Assembly (NCBI GenBank): GCA_963797765.1
Contig: CAWCQU010000003.1
Location: 992,001-1,056,000 of the forward strand
Direction of reading: 5' to 3'
From: JBGPTK01 sp963797765
GTDB taxonomy: Bacteria > Acidobacteriota > Terriglobia > Acidiferrales > UBA7541
DNA length: 64,000 nucleotides
Both the position numbers and the translations under genes were made by a program. Within the stretch, counting starts at the first letter, position 1; each line of letters starts with the position of its first letter. The notes beneath the pieces are model-generated. The model ran no database searches. It was not told the origin of the DNA and saw nothing but the letters and a program-made list of their open reading frames with translations. Below are positions 35,880-44,407 of this stretch, one piece after another.

Positions 35880-36575
35880 CTACTTACCAGACTTGTTCCT
35901 CGGAGACTTCTTGTTCAGAGTGGCAAGGAGCAATTTCGCAGAGGCGGGCGGGCGAATCGCACTATTGATCACAATGTCCTTGGCGCTCACTCCTTTCCCG
36001 TACAGCCTCTCGTTGCCATCATTATCGGGACGGAGAGTTGAGCCTTCTAGAGAAATCCCCGCGAACAATCCTCGCGAACGGGAATACGACAGAACTTCTG
36101 CCCGCATTGTGACGTCCGTCGAAGCCGCAGCATCGCGGCCCTTCGGTCCGGCCGCCGCAGCCACGTCGCCGCCAAGCTTCACCTGGCTGGTGAGAATCGA
36201 GCTGGCCCCGCGCTGGTTCATTACCAGCAGGACAAAGTCGGTCGCTTGACCTCCTAACTGCAAGCCGATGCTTCCCCCCTCCAGCGCCATCATGGAAGGC
36301 GCACTCCATGGTCCGTTGAATTCCTTGCCGCTTCGGCAAGTCATCACGCCGCGACCGTAACTGCCCCCGATCCCGATCGCAAACTTCACCACCGACGGAA
36401 GAACGATGACGCATTCCGCCTTGCTCAAGATATCCGCCGGAATATCGTCGGGGACGTTAAGAATCTCAACCATCACTTTGCCGGCATTCTTAATGCGATT
36501 GTTTTCGTCTTTTTGAGCAGACGCCGGCAGGCCAACCAAAGCAATCACAACCATCAACAAGAAGATTCTTCTCAT
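35880..36575 (-). CDS. SYLF (YSC84) domain lipid-binding protein, exported
   Basis: 231 residues. Signal peptide MRRIFLLMVVIALVGLPASAQ. The rest is one SYLF domain: IPADILSKAECVIVLPSVVK, GIGGSYGRGVMTCR, then a hydrophobic, glycine-rich core with LQLGGQATDFVLLVMN and ending GLFAGISLEGSTLRPD. In eukaryotes this fold binds phosphoinositides; bacterial versions are exported and poorly known. AAGGAG precedes ATG 36575. It lies in a run of envelope genes with the glutamine-repeat protein, but on no obvious common transcript. Confidence 0.92.
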   Translation of the reverse strand: MRRIFLLMVVIALVGLPASAQKDENNRIKNAGKVMVEILNVPDDIPADILSKAECVIVLPSVVKFAIGIGGSYGRGVMTCRSGKEFNGPWSAPSMMALEGGSIGLQLGGQATDFVLLVMNQRGASSILTSQVKLGGDVAAAAGPKGRDAAASTDVTMRAEVLSYSRSRGLFAGISLEGSTLRPDNDGNERLYGKGVSAKDIVINSAIRPPASAKLLLATLNKKSPRNKSGK

Positions 36576-36790
36576 CGACCGCTCCTTTTACGCCTGTATT
36601 TACTTCAACTATCTCGAGGAGCCGGATCCGTTCAGCACTTCCTTGCCGACACTACGGCTTTTAGCTCTTTGTCTTTCCGTCGTCCGTGACATCCGTCACA
36701 TCTGAATGTGATGTGAATAACAAATATGTCTGCAGGGGGCTGTTCAAAAAGAGACACCTGTCCGGATGCATTCGTCTCAGCAAGAATTAG

Positions 36791-37633
36791 CTATGGAGAG
36801 GGGGTGGCCGTGGAAGAGGAATTATTGATCTTGGCCAGCTCACTGGCAAAAAGTGGATTCTCTGGAAACTCTGTAACGAGCTCCTTCAGTTGCGTTCGGG
36901 CAACTTCCGGCTTCTTCTCGCGCAGGGCCGCCAGTGCCAGTAAAATTTTCGCAAACGGCCGCAGGTAGTGGCCATGATCGGCGGCGATTTCGAGCTGCTG
37001 GATTCCTGCTTTCTTGTCACCGTAGATTCCAGCGAAGCCGAGGAAAAACTTCTTGATTCCCGGGAGACTTCCGATGATGTAATTCGCCGCACCTAAGGTG
37101 AGGTACGCATCGCTAGCGTCCGGTGCAATTACCAACAGTTTTTTGGCGTACCTATCAGCTTCGCGGATCATTTTCAGGCTCTCGAGCTGGTGCTTATCGA
37201 TCAGACTGGCGTAGTCGGCTTGCATGCCCACGCTTAGAGTCATGGCGAACAGGGCATTCGGGTCGTCCGGGTTCGTCGTCAATCGCAACCGCGCCAGGTC
37301 CTGCGCCTGTTTGTCCGCGGCGAAGAATGACGCGCGAAGTTCAGTATCCGGTTTAAGAGGGATCTTGCCCAGAAAACGCTTGTTGTCCAGGAAAAACTCG
37401 GAGGTCAGGACGCCCTGCCGATAACACTCCTCGAACAGATAGCTCGCCGCTTCAGAAGCGCTTCCAAGAGGGTCTTCCGGGTGGGACTTTTGCCAAGCCT
37501 CAAAATGGCTGCGCGCCTCCACTAGCTTTAATTCGTAGAGAAGGTGAAAGCCAGCGTCGAGTTCCGGGACGCGCAAGGCCTCAATGGGAATCTGCTCGGA
37601 GCCTGCCGGCGCAGCTCGAACGGAATAGGTCAT
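36791..37633 (-). CDS. Exported TPR-like protein, 5' end disturbed
   Basis: About 280 residues from ATG 37633; the frame stays open to 37870. A hydrophobic segment (FSPICLLLCSALIAM) just upstream looks like the signal peptide, but no start codon with a ribosome site precedes it. The body has helical repeats (HLLYELKLVEARSHFEAW, DASDAYLTLGAANYIIGSL) and ends LKELVTEFPENPLFASELAK. The likely original 5' region is occupied by a plus-strand remnant of an unrelated TPR gene end (37688-37924), suggesting a recombination junction near 37690. A decayed second copy of its own 3' end is at 38347-38455. Confidence 0.7.
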   Translation of the reverse strand: MTYSVRAAPAGSEQIPIEALRVPELDAGFHLLYELKLVEARSHFEAWQKSHPEDPLGSASEAASYLFEECYRQGVLTSEFFLDNKRFLGKIPLKPDTELRASFFAADKQAQDLARLRLTTNPDDPNALFAMTLSVGMQADYASLIDKHQLESLKMIREADRYAKKLLVIAPDASDAYLTLGAANYIIGSLPGIKKFFLGFAGIYGDKKAGIQQLEIAADHGHYLRPFAKILLALAALREKKPEVARTQLKELVTEFPENPLFASELAKINNSSSTATPSP

Positions 37634-37687
37634 TGCTATTAGCGCGCTGCATAGAAGCAAACAGATCGGTGAAAAAGATGCGCCACG

Positions 37688-37924
37688 GCAGGGTTTTCTC
37701 TGCCTTTTGAACCCGGCCCCACCACGTCCTACGCGAAGTTCATCAGCGGTCCCCCGGAATTGCGAGACGACGCTAAAACCCTGTCCGCCGTGAAATACCC
37801 CATAATTTTTCCGGGAAAAGACCCCGCCACACTCGTCCGGCGCAGAATCTTGGATTGCGAATCCATCCAAGCTGTTTGCGAATCTGTGCTTCTGACCCCA
37901 GATGCAGTTCGATTTACAAACTGA
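37688..37924 (+). pseudogene. Remnant of a DUF3857/TPR protein C-terminus
   Basis: The frame reads AGFSLPFEPGPTTSYAKFIS, AVKYPIIFPGKDPATLVRR and SVLLTPDAVRFTN before TGA. It aligns along its whole length with the frameshifted tail at 28023-28327. The body of the gene is absent: upstream is the minus-strand TPR gene. It is a leftover from recombination or duplication, not an independent gene. Confidence 0.7.
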
Positions 37925-37973
37925 CTGGCGCGTCCTGCGCGGTTGTTGTTCCGATTCGATATGCGAGTCCCCG

Positions 37974-38036
37974 CTAAGAGCCTTTCACCATAAGTGCAAG
38001 CATAACCAAGGCGATCAATGAGATGATATTCTGCAT
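37974..38036 (-). CDS. Possible 20-residue hydrophobic peptide
   Basis: ATG 38034-38036 is preceded at good spacing by GAGGAG and opens a 20-residue frame: MQNIISLIALVMLALMVKGS. It is one hydrophobic helix with a short polar end, like small membrane peptides or type I toxin peptides. No antisense RNA could be identified. It lies in the roughly 570-base region 37925-38496, which otherwise holds only a decayed gene end. Confidence 0.35.
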   Translation of the reverse strand: MQNIISLIALVMLALMVKGS

Positions 38037-38346
38037 AACCTTGCTCCTCTTCAGTCCATCTCGGGAGCAAGTGGCTGAGAATTGCGGCTCCAAGCGCCAC
38101 ATGCCGTTGTGGAGTCTTCGAGGAAATTCAGTGGACCTTTCCCCTTTTTCAGCGGTCCCCCCATTGCCCGCGACCCCTCGTCCGCCCTCGGCCCGCTTTT
38201 AATACACCATAAAAGTGTTTTTCAGTGATTTTGCTCACATTCTTACGTGACGGTGGTTACTAAATGCATATCCGCGCGTTCCCTCCGGTTCGGGAAATCA
38301 ACACCGACTTCAGAAGCCACTTGGGCATTTTCTGTTCATCCAGCAC

Positions 38347-38455
38347 TTAGCTTTCTGAAGGGACTGCTACGACTCGAGGATTATTGAACTCGGCCAGTCC
38401 ATTAGCAAAGAGCGGCTTCTCCACGAACTCCGTAACGAGCTCCTCGACCGGGCCG
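38347..38455 (-). pseudogene. Decayed duplicate of a TPR gene 3' end
   Basis: On the minus strand the frame reads VEELVTEFVEKPLFANGLAE then FNNPRVVAVPSES and TAA. It matches the C-terminus of the gene at 36791-37633. Nothing upstream of it in this frame continues the gene. With the remnant at 37688-37924 it shows that this locus has been duplicated and broken. Confidence 0.6.
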
Positions 38456-38496
38456 GGATTTTCGGGCTAGACGCCAGTGAGGCAGAACCATCGGGC

Positions 38497-38943
38497 TCAG
38501 CGGGTGGCGCGGTGACCAGTAACCTTTCCTACGTGAATGCGGTAAAAGACTGGCACCAGCGGGCGCTCTGCGTCTTGCAGGATCGTTTTTACGTAAACAG
38601 GTTCCCACCACAAGGCTTTCTTGTGGAGCAAATTGTAAGCGGCTGCGCGATCGACTTCGTTTTCAAGCGTATCGGGCAGTTCTTCGTATCGGCCGGAGGC
38701 GATTACACTCACCCATTCGTTCGGGCTCACAATCTCGTCCGCTTCGACACAGACCAGCGGATTGGCCCGCATCCACTCGATCTTTTGCCCAACTGTGGCA
38801 AAGCTATAGAGGGCATTCTTGTTGTACGTGAAAAAGATTGGCACAACGTAGGGCTGATTCGCTTGGGCGCACCCTAATCTACCCAGATGCATACGGGCCA
38901 GCATTTCCAGGCTCGCCTCTCTTGTTATTTCCTGGATCAACAT
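38497..38943 (-). CDS. Pyridoxamine 5'-phosphate oxidase-like flavin-binding protein
   Basis: 148 residues. The split beta-barrel of the PNPOx-like family is visible: an N-terminal helix LIQEITREASLEMLARMHLG, then RLGCAQANQPYVVPIFFTYN, ALYSFATVGQKIEWMRANP and NEWVSVIASGRYEEL. These small proteins bind FMN, F420 or haem; the cofactor cannot be told here. GGGAGGG lies just upstream of ATG 38943, which overrules the longer open frame. It follows a Crp/Fnr regulator gene by 77 bases on the same strand, which may regulate it or be cotranscribed. Confidence 0.87.
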   Translation of the reverse strand: MLIQEITREASLEMLARMHLGRLGCAQANQPYVVPIFFTYNKNALYSFATVGQKIEWMRANPLVCVEADEIVSPNEWVSVIASGRYEELPDTLENEVDRAAAYNLLHKKALWWEPVYVKTILQDAERPLVPVFYRIHVGKVTGHRATR

Positions 38944-39020
38944 GACACCCTCCCTTGCGCAGCGAGAGGTCGCTTGGTTGACTCTGTTCCATTCCATTGC
39001 CTGGCGGGCGCGCCTCTGCG

Positions 39021-39809
39021 CTACGCGTGAGTAGGCGCTTCTTGCTCTGATCCTTCGCATCCGGCGACGCTGAGAAGCGCCTCGTGGATCTGCAGCCCCC
39101 CCAGCCTGCCGCTGTACTCGATGAAACCCAGTTTCCTGAACTTGTTCATGAAGCAATTTACCCGGGATCTCGTTGTCCCGATCATTTTCGCCAGCATCTC
39201 TTGCGATACTCCAGGAAGCATCTCTTGATTTCGTTCTTGTTCCCTATCGCGAGCGAGTCGCAAGAGCGCCCGCGCTAGCCGTTTCTCTGTGAAGTTAAAA
39301 AGCTGATCGATCAGATCCTCTTCGGTTCGGATGCTTCGTGCAAGCAGGTAAGCGATGAACCCATCGGTAAACTCGTGTCGCCAGTGTAGCAAGCGAATCA
39401 TCTCGTGTTTTTCGACAGCCAGCACGGTGGTTGCTGTAATCGTGGTTGCGGTCGCCTGACGAATAGACTGACCAGCTAGGCACCCCTCACCCACAAAATC
39501 CCCGGCTCCCAAAATTGCTACAACGGCTTCTTTGCCGGTTTCATTGACCACGGTGAGCTTCACGCCGCCTTCCTGAATGTACATGACATTCTTCGCGGGT
39601 TGGCCTTGCCGAAAAACGGTCTCCTTGTTCCCGTATTCTACAACCTCCCTCCTCACGCCGGCCGAATCGAGAATAGCTCGGACATCGAAAGCTTGCTTTT
39701 TCTCGAGTCTTATTTTGATTTTAGTATTGCTTGGCCGCGGTCGGGGCGCCGCTGCCTGCATGGCTTGCACGCCCGCTGACCTCGGATCGACGGTAATCGA
39801 GCTCCTCAT
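39021..39809 (-). CDS. Crp/Fnr-family transcriptional regulator
   Basis: 262 residues. After about 40 extra residues comes a cyclic-nucleotide-binding-type beta-roll (about 50-165) with KETVFRQGQPAKNVMYIQEG and GDFVGEGCLAGQ. A long dimer helix and a C-terminal winged helix (about 205-245, VSQEMLAKMIGTTRSRVNCF) follow. The FNR-type N-terminal cysteine cluster is absent, so an iron-sulfur oxygen sensor is unlikely. The cAMP-type Arg-Ser pair is replaced by Ala-Gly-Gln, so the ligand is uncertain. A GGGGGGTGAG run precedes ATG 39809. It shares its strand with the PNPOx-like gene downstream. Confidence 0.9.
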   Translation of the reverse strand: MRSSITVDPRSAGVQAMQAAAPRPRPSNTKIKIRLEKKQAFDVRAILDSAGVRREVVEYGNKETVFRQGQPAKNVMYIQEGGVKLTVVNETGKEAVVAILGAGDFVGEGCLAGQSIRQATATTITATTVLAVEKHEMIRLLHWRHEFTDGFIAYLLARSIRTEEDLIDQLFNFTEKRLARALLRLARDREQERNQEMLPGVSQEMLAKMIGTTRSRVNCFMNKFRKLGFIEYSGRLGGLQIHEALLSVAGCEGSEQEAPTHA

Positions 39810-39977
39810 AACTCACCCCCCGAGGATTCGCTTCGATTAGCAGATCTCGACAGATTCCACTATGCGCCGCACGCGCCAGAAATGCAGTGACGCACGTCAC
39901 CGGATGTGCGGCTTTCGTCGGCATCAATATTTATGGGGGCGTGAACGCGATGACGGCGCTCCGGAGGTCGGTACCCA

Positions 39978-40196
39978 ATGGGTGAGATACAAACACAGCC
40001 CTTTCAGCTCTCCTTCAACACGTCTCCCAAGGTCGATTTCCAAGGTTCTCGTGTCACTTCCGACGGCGGCTTGATCCTGGTGCGCGAACTCGACGAGCGA
40101 CTCGGGTTCGGAGGATTGATCGATCAACATCTGACTCGACGACTGTTTGGAGCCATGCTGGGCAGGATCGCAGCGCTGCCCTTGCCCGCTGGGTAG
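39978..40196 (+). pseudogene. IS1380-family transposase, N-terminal fragment
   Basis: 72 residues. The first 53 match IS1380 transposases: FNTSPKVDFQGSRVTSDGG, then LILVRELDERLGFGGLID and QHLTR. After about 40140 the frame leaves the family and ends at 40196, so the catalytic DDE core is missing. No complete IS ends were identified. It is an inactive remnant in front of the peroxiredoxin-like gene. Confidence 0.75.
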
Positions 40197-40552
40197 GCAA
40201 GCCGGCGAACTGATCGGATTTCAGCAACGAGAGAGGCAGGGGGCGGCAAAGTGTCGGAAACACCGGTCGGAGAAGTGACAACCAGAAGCTTCGGGACTCT
40301 CCATGGAGGGAAAACGTGTGCCTGCGTTGGTGGCTGGGGGACCGAGCGTCGAAAACCCGACTGGCCATTGCACGCAAGGGCGGTCAGAAGCATGCTGACG
40401 GTCGGTTAAGAATTGAAAAAGGAAATTCCGGATCAGAGGGAAGAGGAATCGGAAAACTGGAATGTAGTATATATTGTCATAGTGATCAAAGGCCGGACAC
40501 CTGTGGTGCCTTTATGAAGGTGATGTTAACGAAGTTTTTCCGGTAACCCGGG
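40197..40552. other. Gene-free stretch after the transposase fragment
   Basis: About 350 bases with no convincing gene or recognised element on either strand. It may be scrambled mobile DNA linked to the IS1380 remnant and probably carries the promoter for the gene at 40553. Confidence 0.4.
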
Positions 40553-41179
40553 ATGCGCGGAGCGATGAACAGGATGGCCAACTCTAGTTCGAATGTGGCC
40601 ATGACCCTTGGCAAACTTCCTGTGGTGGGAGAGGCCGTACCGGATTTCGAGCTCCCGGACTCGATGGCAGTACCGCGACGATTGTCCGCTTTAGTTACGC
40701 CGGACCCCCTGATACTCCTCTTCTATCGCGGCTCTTGGTGACCTTTTTGCCTCCGCCAGTTGGCGGATTATCGCGAGCATTACGAAGAAATCCGTGCGGT
40801 CGGCGCGACCCTTGCCGGCATCTCGGTGGATCCGCCGGAAGCTTCCGAAGCCTTGCGTCGCCAACTATGTTTGCCATTCCCCATTTTGTGCGATACGGAA
40901 CGACGCATCGTTCAGGACTGGGATGTCTATAACCGGCGCGAAAAGGGAGGGATCGCCAAACCCGCGGTATTCATCATTGGTAGCGACCTTACCGTGCGCT
41001 ACGTGTCGCTGGACACCGTATCCATGCGCGTTCCTGCGTCGGAAATCCTCCGCATTCTCCGAAGTACCGGGCCAGTGAGACCCGCCCGCCGGAGACTTTA
41101 CATCCCGACCCCTGCCGAATTTCTTCGCGGCATAAGGAACCTGCTTCGATTCAGCCCCTACTCTCGCCGCAAACCTTAA
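40553..41179 (+). CDS. Peroxiredoxin-like (AhpC/TSA) protein, candidate selenoprotein
   Basis: Reading through TGA at 40739-40741 gives 208 residues of thioredoxin-fold AhpC/TSA type: GEAVPDFELPDSMAVPRRL, LILLFYRGSW-(TGA)-PFCLRQLADY, GATLAGISVDPPEASEAL, CLPFPILCDTERRIVQDW, KPAVFIIGSDLTVRYVSLD. The family normally has C-x-x-C after Y-R-G-x-W; the TGA replaces the first cysteine (position 63) and Cys66 is kept, giving U-P-F-C. Both halves are in one frame. A perfect 6-bp hairpin begins 10 bases after the TGA, as a bacterial SECIS would. The alternative is a nonsense mutation. Starts at 40553, 40565 and 40574 are possible. No selenium genes lie in the window. Confidence 0.75.
40752..40767 (+). 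promoter_or_regulatory. Candidate bacterial SECIS hairpin
   Basis: TCCGCC-AGTT-GGCGGA: a perfect 6-bp stem with an AGTT loop, starting 10 bases after the in-frame TGA and placing the loop G about 18 bases from it. This fits the described spacing for SelB-binding bSECIS elements (loop with G/GU, roughly 16-37 bases downstream). It is also ordinary coding sequence (LRQLAD), so chance folding is possible. Confidence 0.5.
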
Positions 41180-41404
41180 ATCCGGAATTTCCAGTTAAAT
41201 GTACAAAGTGCGGAAAGACGTTAGTAGCTCCTTCAGTCCTGAGGGATACGGCTATTCATCGACCCACGGATGGGAAGGGCTCACATCCGTTACCGCCAGA
41301 GTTCACTCTCAATAGCTTATGGAGTGAAGCGGTTGCAAGCCAGGAGTTCGAATCCGCGTTCGAACGGCCTTCTTCCATCCGCAAGTCGCCTGCCGCGAAT
41401 CAAT
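41180..41404. other. Gap without a recognised gene
   Basis: About 225 bases between the convergent peroxiredoxin-like and S9 peptidase genes. A GTTCGAATCC string near 41352 looks like a T-loop but has no matching stems, so no tRNA is called. Confidence 0.4.
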
Positions 41405-43468
41405 CTACTGCGCGTCGGGCGGCTTGGCGTTGGCGTTGCCGTCCAGGTAGCGCTGGAACCAATAGACCTGCCAGTTCAAGCTTTCCACCAGATGCTTTGG
41501 CTCGCCCGTACGCGTCAGGTTGTGATTTTCGCGCGGGAAGAAAACGATTTCGGAGGGGACTCCGTAATGTTGCAGGGCGCGGAACCATTGTTCGCCTTGC
41601 TCGATGGGAACGCGAAAATCCATGTCGGAATGCAGAATGAGCGTGGGCGTGTGGACGTTTCGCGCATACTTCAGCGGGGACGCGTCCCAGTATTGATCGA
41701 AGTCATCAAACAAAATTCCCTTGAAATCGTCTTCGTGGCCGTAGGCGCCGTCGCGCGTGCCATCGTCGCTGATGAAATTGGAAAGAGAACGCAGCGTCAC
41801 ATCCGCCTTGAACCGGTTGGTGTGGCCGACGATCCAGTTGGTCATGTATCCGCCATAACTTCCGCCTGTCAGCCCCAGCGCGCTGGTATCCACCCAGGGA
41901 TATTGTTTCAACGCGGCGTCGACTCCGGCCATGATGTCCTGATAATCCATCACGCCCCAATTGTTCACGATGCCGCGTTCGAATTTTTCTCCGTAGCCCG
42001 TCGATCCGCGCGGGTTGCAGAAAAATACCGCCCAGCCCTTTGCGGCATACACCTGAAATTCCTGATACCAATCGACGCCAAATTGCCCGGCCGGACCGCC
42101 GTGAATCACCAGCACCATCGGATATTTTTTCCCCTCTTGCCATCCCAGCGGCTTCACAAAAAATCCGTCCACCGGCCAGCCGTCCGTGCTCTTGTATGCC
42201 AGCCGTTCCACCGGCTGCAAATCCAGTTGTGACCATAACTCCGTATTCAAATGCGTAAGTTGCCGTTGGCCGCTTCCATCCAGCTTCGCAACGTAAAGAT
42301 CATCCATGTGCTGGAAATCGTTCGCGAGATAAACTATTACTCCCGCGTTTTCGTTCACATCGAAGGCATGCACCGACCGCTCACCTGAGGTGACTGCGGA
42401 AAATTTCTGGGTGCCCAGATCGACTTTGTAAATATGCTTCTCGCCTCGATCACCAGCGGCAAAAAATAAACTGTTCGCCTCTGGCCAACGCATTTCGCCG
42501 GGAATCAAATCAAGATTGGGCAGCACCGGTTTCGAAGCGCTCCCTCCCGAAGACGGCGCCAGGAATATTTTGGGAAATTGCCGCCGCCGTGTTTGTCCCA
42601 GAAAAACAATTTCCTTCCCATCGGGCGACCAGCGCGGGCTTTCATCTTCAAACGCATGATCCGAAATTTTCGTCAGTTCCCCGCCCTCGGCCGAAATTAC
42701 CCAAACGTCCGTGTTGTGGCTGTCGTCGAAGGCTCTGCCGGTTCGATCGGAAACAAAAGCAATGCGCGTGCTGTCCGGAGACCATTGCGGATCGGAATCA
42801 TTCCAATCTTGCCCGTCGGTGATTTGCTTCGCCTCGCCGCTGGAAACCGTCACCACCCACAAATGCCGCCGCTTGTCGTCAAACCAGCCCGAATCGTTGA
42901 ATTTGTACGATATGTGCGAATAATGACGAACATCGCTTTTCCGGTCGGCGGCCGCTATCGCATCGCTGGGCCCGGACGTGCTGACGCAAACAATCCGCTT
43001 CCCGTCTGGCGACCACTGGTACCCTTGCGCGCCATTCTTCAGCTTCGTCAGCGCCATCGCTTCTCCGCCGTTCATCGACATTAAATAAATCTGCGCCCTC
43101 GCCGCGTTTGCTGCTTCGCCCGGCGCTCCATCCACGTTACGCGTCGAAATGAACGCCAGCATTTTTCCGTCGGGCCTCCAGCGCGGGCTCGATGAATTAA
43201 ATCCCTCCTCGCTCAGCCTGCGCGGCGCGGCGGAGGCATCCACCGGCACCAGCCAGATCGACGATACGCGATGATTCTTTTTCGCATCGATCGTCGTCAG
43301 CACATACACGACACTCGCTCCGTCCGGCGAAATGTGGGGATCGCCGATGAATTGAAACGCGAGATAATCTTCCGGCGTGATGCCGCGCTTCGTCGCACCC
43401 TGCGTCGCCAAAGCAGCCAGCAGCAAAAAAATCGCAACCTTCGTGATTCGATTTATTTTTCTCATCAT
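41405..43468 (-). CDS. S9-family prolyl oligopeptidase-type peptidase, exported
   Basis: 687 residues. A hydrophobic signal (VAIFLLLAALATQGA) is followed by a seven-bladed beta-propeller made of TolB/WD40-like repeats (PRWSPDGKEIVFLG, PQWSPDSTRIAFVSD) and a C-terminal alpha/beta hydrolase domain from about 440. The catalytic serine is in GLTGGSYGGYMTNW, the aspartate in HSDMDFRVP and the histidine in FPRENHNLT. The enzyme should cleave short peptides after proline or alanine outside the cytoplasm. Signal and topology suggest the periplasm. Two ATGs are adjacent at the start; no strong ribosome site. Confidence 0.93.
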   Translation of the reverse strand: MMRKINRITKVAIFLLLAALATQGATKRGITPEDYLAFQFIGDPHISPDGASVVYVLTTIDAKKNHRVSSIWLVPVDASAAPRRLSEEGFNSSSPRWRPDGKMLAFISTRNVDGAPGEAANAARAQIYLMSMNGGEAMALTKLKNGAQGYQWSPDGKRIVCVSTSGPSDAIAAADRKSDVRHYSHISYKFNDSGWFDDKRRHLWVVTVSSGEAKQITDGQDWNDSDPQWSPDSTRIAFVSDRTGRAFDDSHNTDVWVISAEGGELTKISDHAFEDESPRWSPDGKEIVFLGQTRRRQFPKIFLAPSSGGSASKPVLPNLDLIPGEMRWPEANSLFFAAGDRGEKHIYKVDLGTQKFSAVTSGERSVHAFDVNENAGVIVYLANDFQHMDDLYVAKLDGSGQRQLTHLNTELWSQLDLQPVERLAYKSTDGWPVDGFFVKPLGWQEGKKYPMVLVIHGGPAGQFGVDWYQEFQVYAAKGWAVFFCNPRGSTGYGEKFERGIVNNWGVMDYQDIMAGVDAALKQYPWVDTSALGLTGGSYGGYMTNWIVGHTNRFKADVTLRSLSNFISDDGTRDGAYGHEDDFKGILFDDFDQYWDASPLKYARNVHTPTLILHSDMDFRVPIEQGEQWFRALQHYGVPSEIVFFPRENHNLTRTGEPKHLVESLNWQVYWFQRYLDGNANAKPPDAQ

Positions 43469-43543
43469 GGCGCAGACTCTAACACACTGGAAAAATCACC
43501 AGCAAGCGATATGAGCTTGGTTTCCGCCGAGCGGCGAGTTAGG

Positions 43544-44329
43544 TCAATGCGGCCGCATCGCCAAATCAAGCGCGGATTTTTCCCTCGCGGCCAGCACGCG
43601 CGTTTCGCCCTTCTTCAATTCGCCCAATGCCAGCGGTCCGATCGCCACTCGGATCAGCCGCAACACTTCAATTCCGTTCGCTTCCATCATCCGCCGGATG
43701 TGCCGGTTCTTTCCTTCCTCCAGCGCAATCAGCAGCCACACATTGCGCTCTCCTTCGCGCAATATTTGAACGCGCTTCGCACGCAATAGCTCTCCATCCC
43801 TCGCGCGAATTCCGCCTACCATTGAGTCGAGCAAGTTTTGATCCGCGTTTCCGCAAATCTGCACGTGATAAATTTTCTCCAGATGCGTTTGCGGATGCGT
43901 GATCCGCGCCGCCCACTCCGAATCATTCGTCAGCAGCAGCAATCCCTCGCTGGCTTTGTCTAAGCGCCCTACCGGCGCCACCCACGGAAATGCACTACCA
44001 ATAAATTTGTAAACCGTGTCGCGGCCTTTTTCGTCCGCGGCAGTGGTCACCACGCCGCGCGGTTTGTTGAGCATCACATAAATTTTTGAGGCCGGGCGCG
44101 ACGCCAGTCCGTCTACTTCCACTTGATCGCCGCCGATGCGCACCGGGGCTTCTGGGTCGCGCTGCACTTGGTGATTCAAACGCACGCGGCCCGCGCGGAT
44201 TAATTCGCTCGCGCGCGACCGCGAACAAAATCCCAGTTTCGATAGCGCTCGCGCCAATCCCACTCGCCGCGATTCTTTGGTTTTTTCCAAGTTTCGGTTC
44301 CGCGAAACTGCAGCTGCCGTCAGAATCAA
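43544..44329 (-). CDS. RsuA/RluB-family pseudouridine synthase
   Basis: 261 residues. An S4 RNA-binding domain (about 22-68, ALSKLGFCSRSRASELIRAG) precedes the catalytic domain with the family signature GRLDKASEGLLLLTND containing the nucleophilic aspartate, and KNRHIRRMMEANGIEV near the end. It isomerises a uridine in rRNA during ribosome assembly. The sequence resembles the RluB/RluE/RluF/RsuA group; RluB is most common in bacteria of this type, but the target cannot be fixed from sequence alone. It is on the same strand as the S9 peptidase gene, 75 bases apart. Confidence 0.9.
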   Translation of the reverse strand: MILTAAAVSRNRNLEKTKESRRVGLARALSKLGFCSRSRASELIRAGRVRLNHQVQRDPEAPVRIGGDQVEVDGLASRPASKIYVMLNKPRGVVTTAADEKGRDTVYKFIGSAFPWVAPVGRLDKASEGLLLLTNDSEWAARITHPQTHLEKIYHVQICGNADQNLLDSMVGGIRARDGELLRAKRVQILREGERNVWLLIALEEGKNRHIRRMMEANGIEVLRLIRVAIGPLALGELKKGETRVLAAREKSALDLAMRPH

Positions 44330-44407
44330 ATCAGAGGATTGAATAATTTCCAGCGAGGTTTACGCAAGCGGTTTTTGAAATTTGTCCCGGCCGAAAAAAC
44401 TTTCTGC

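Noticed and set aside
40197..40440. Group II intron fragment behind the IS1380 remnant
   Set aside because: Some strings look intron-like, but no domain V hairpin or maturase frame could be shown.
41340..41390. Possible tRNA around GTTCGAATCC
   Set aside because: No D-arm, anticodon arm or acceptor pairing could be built; the string alone is not enough.
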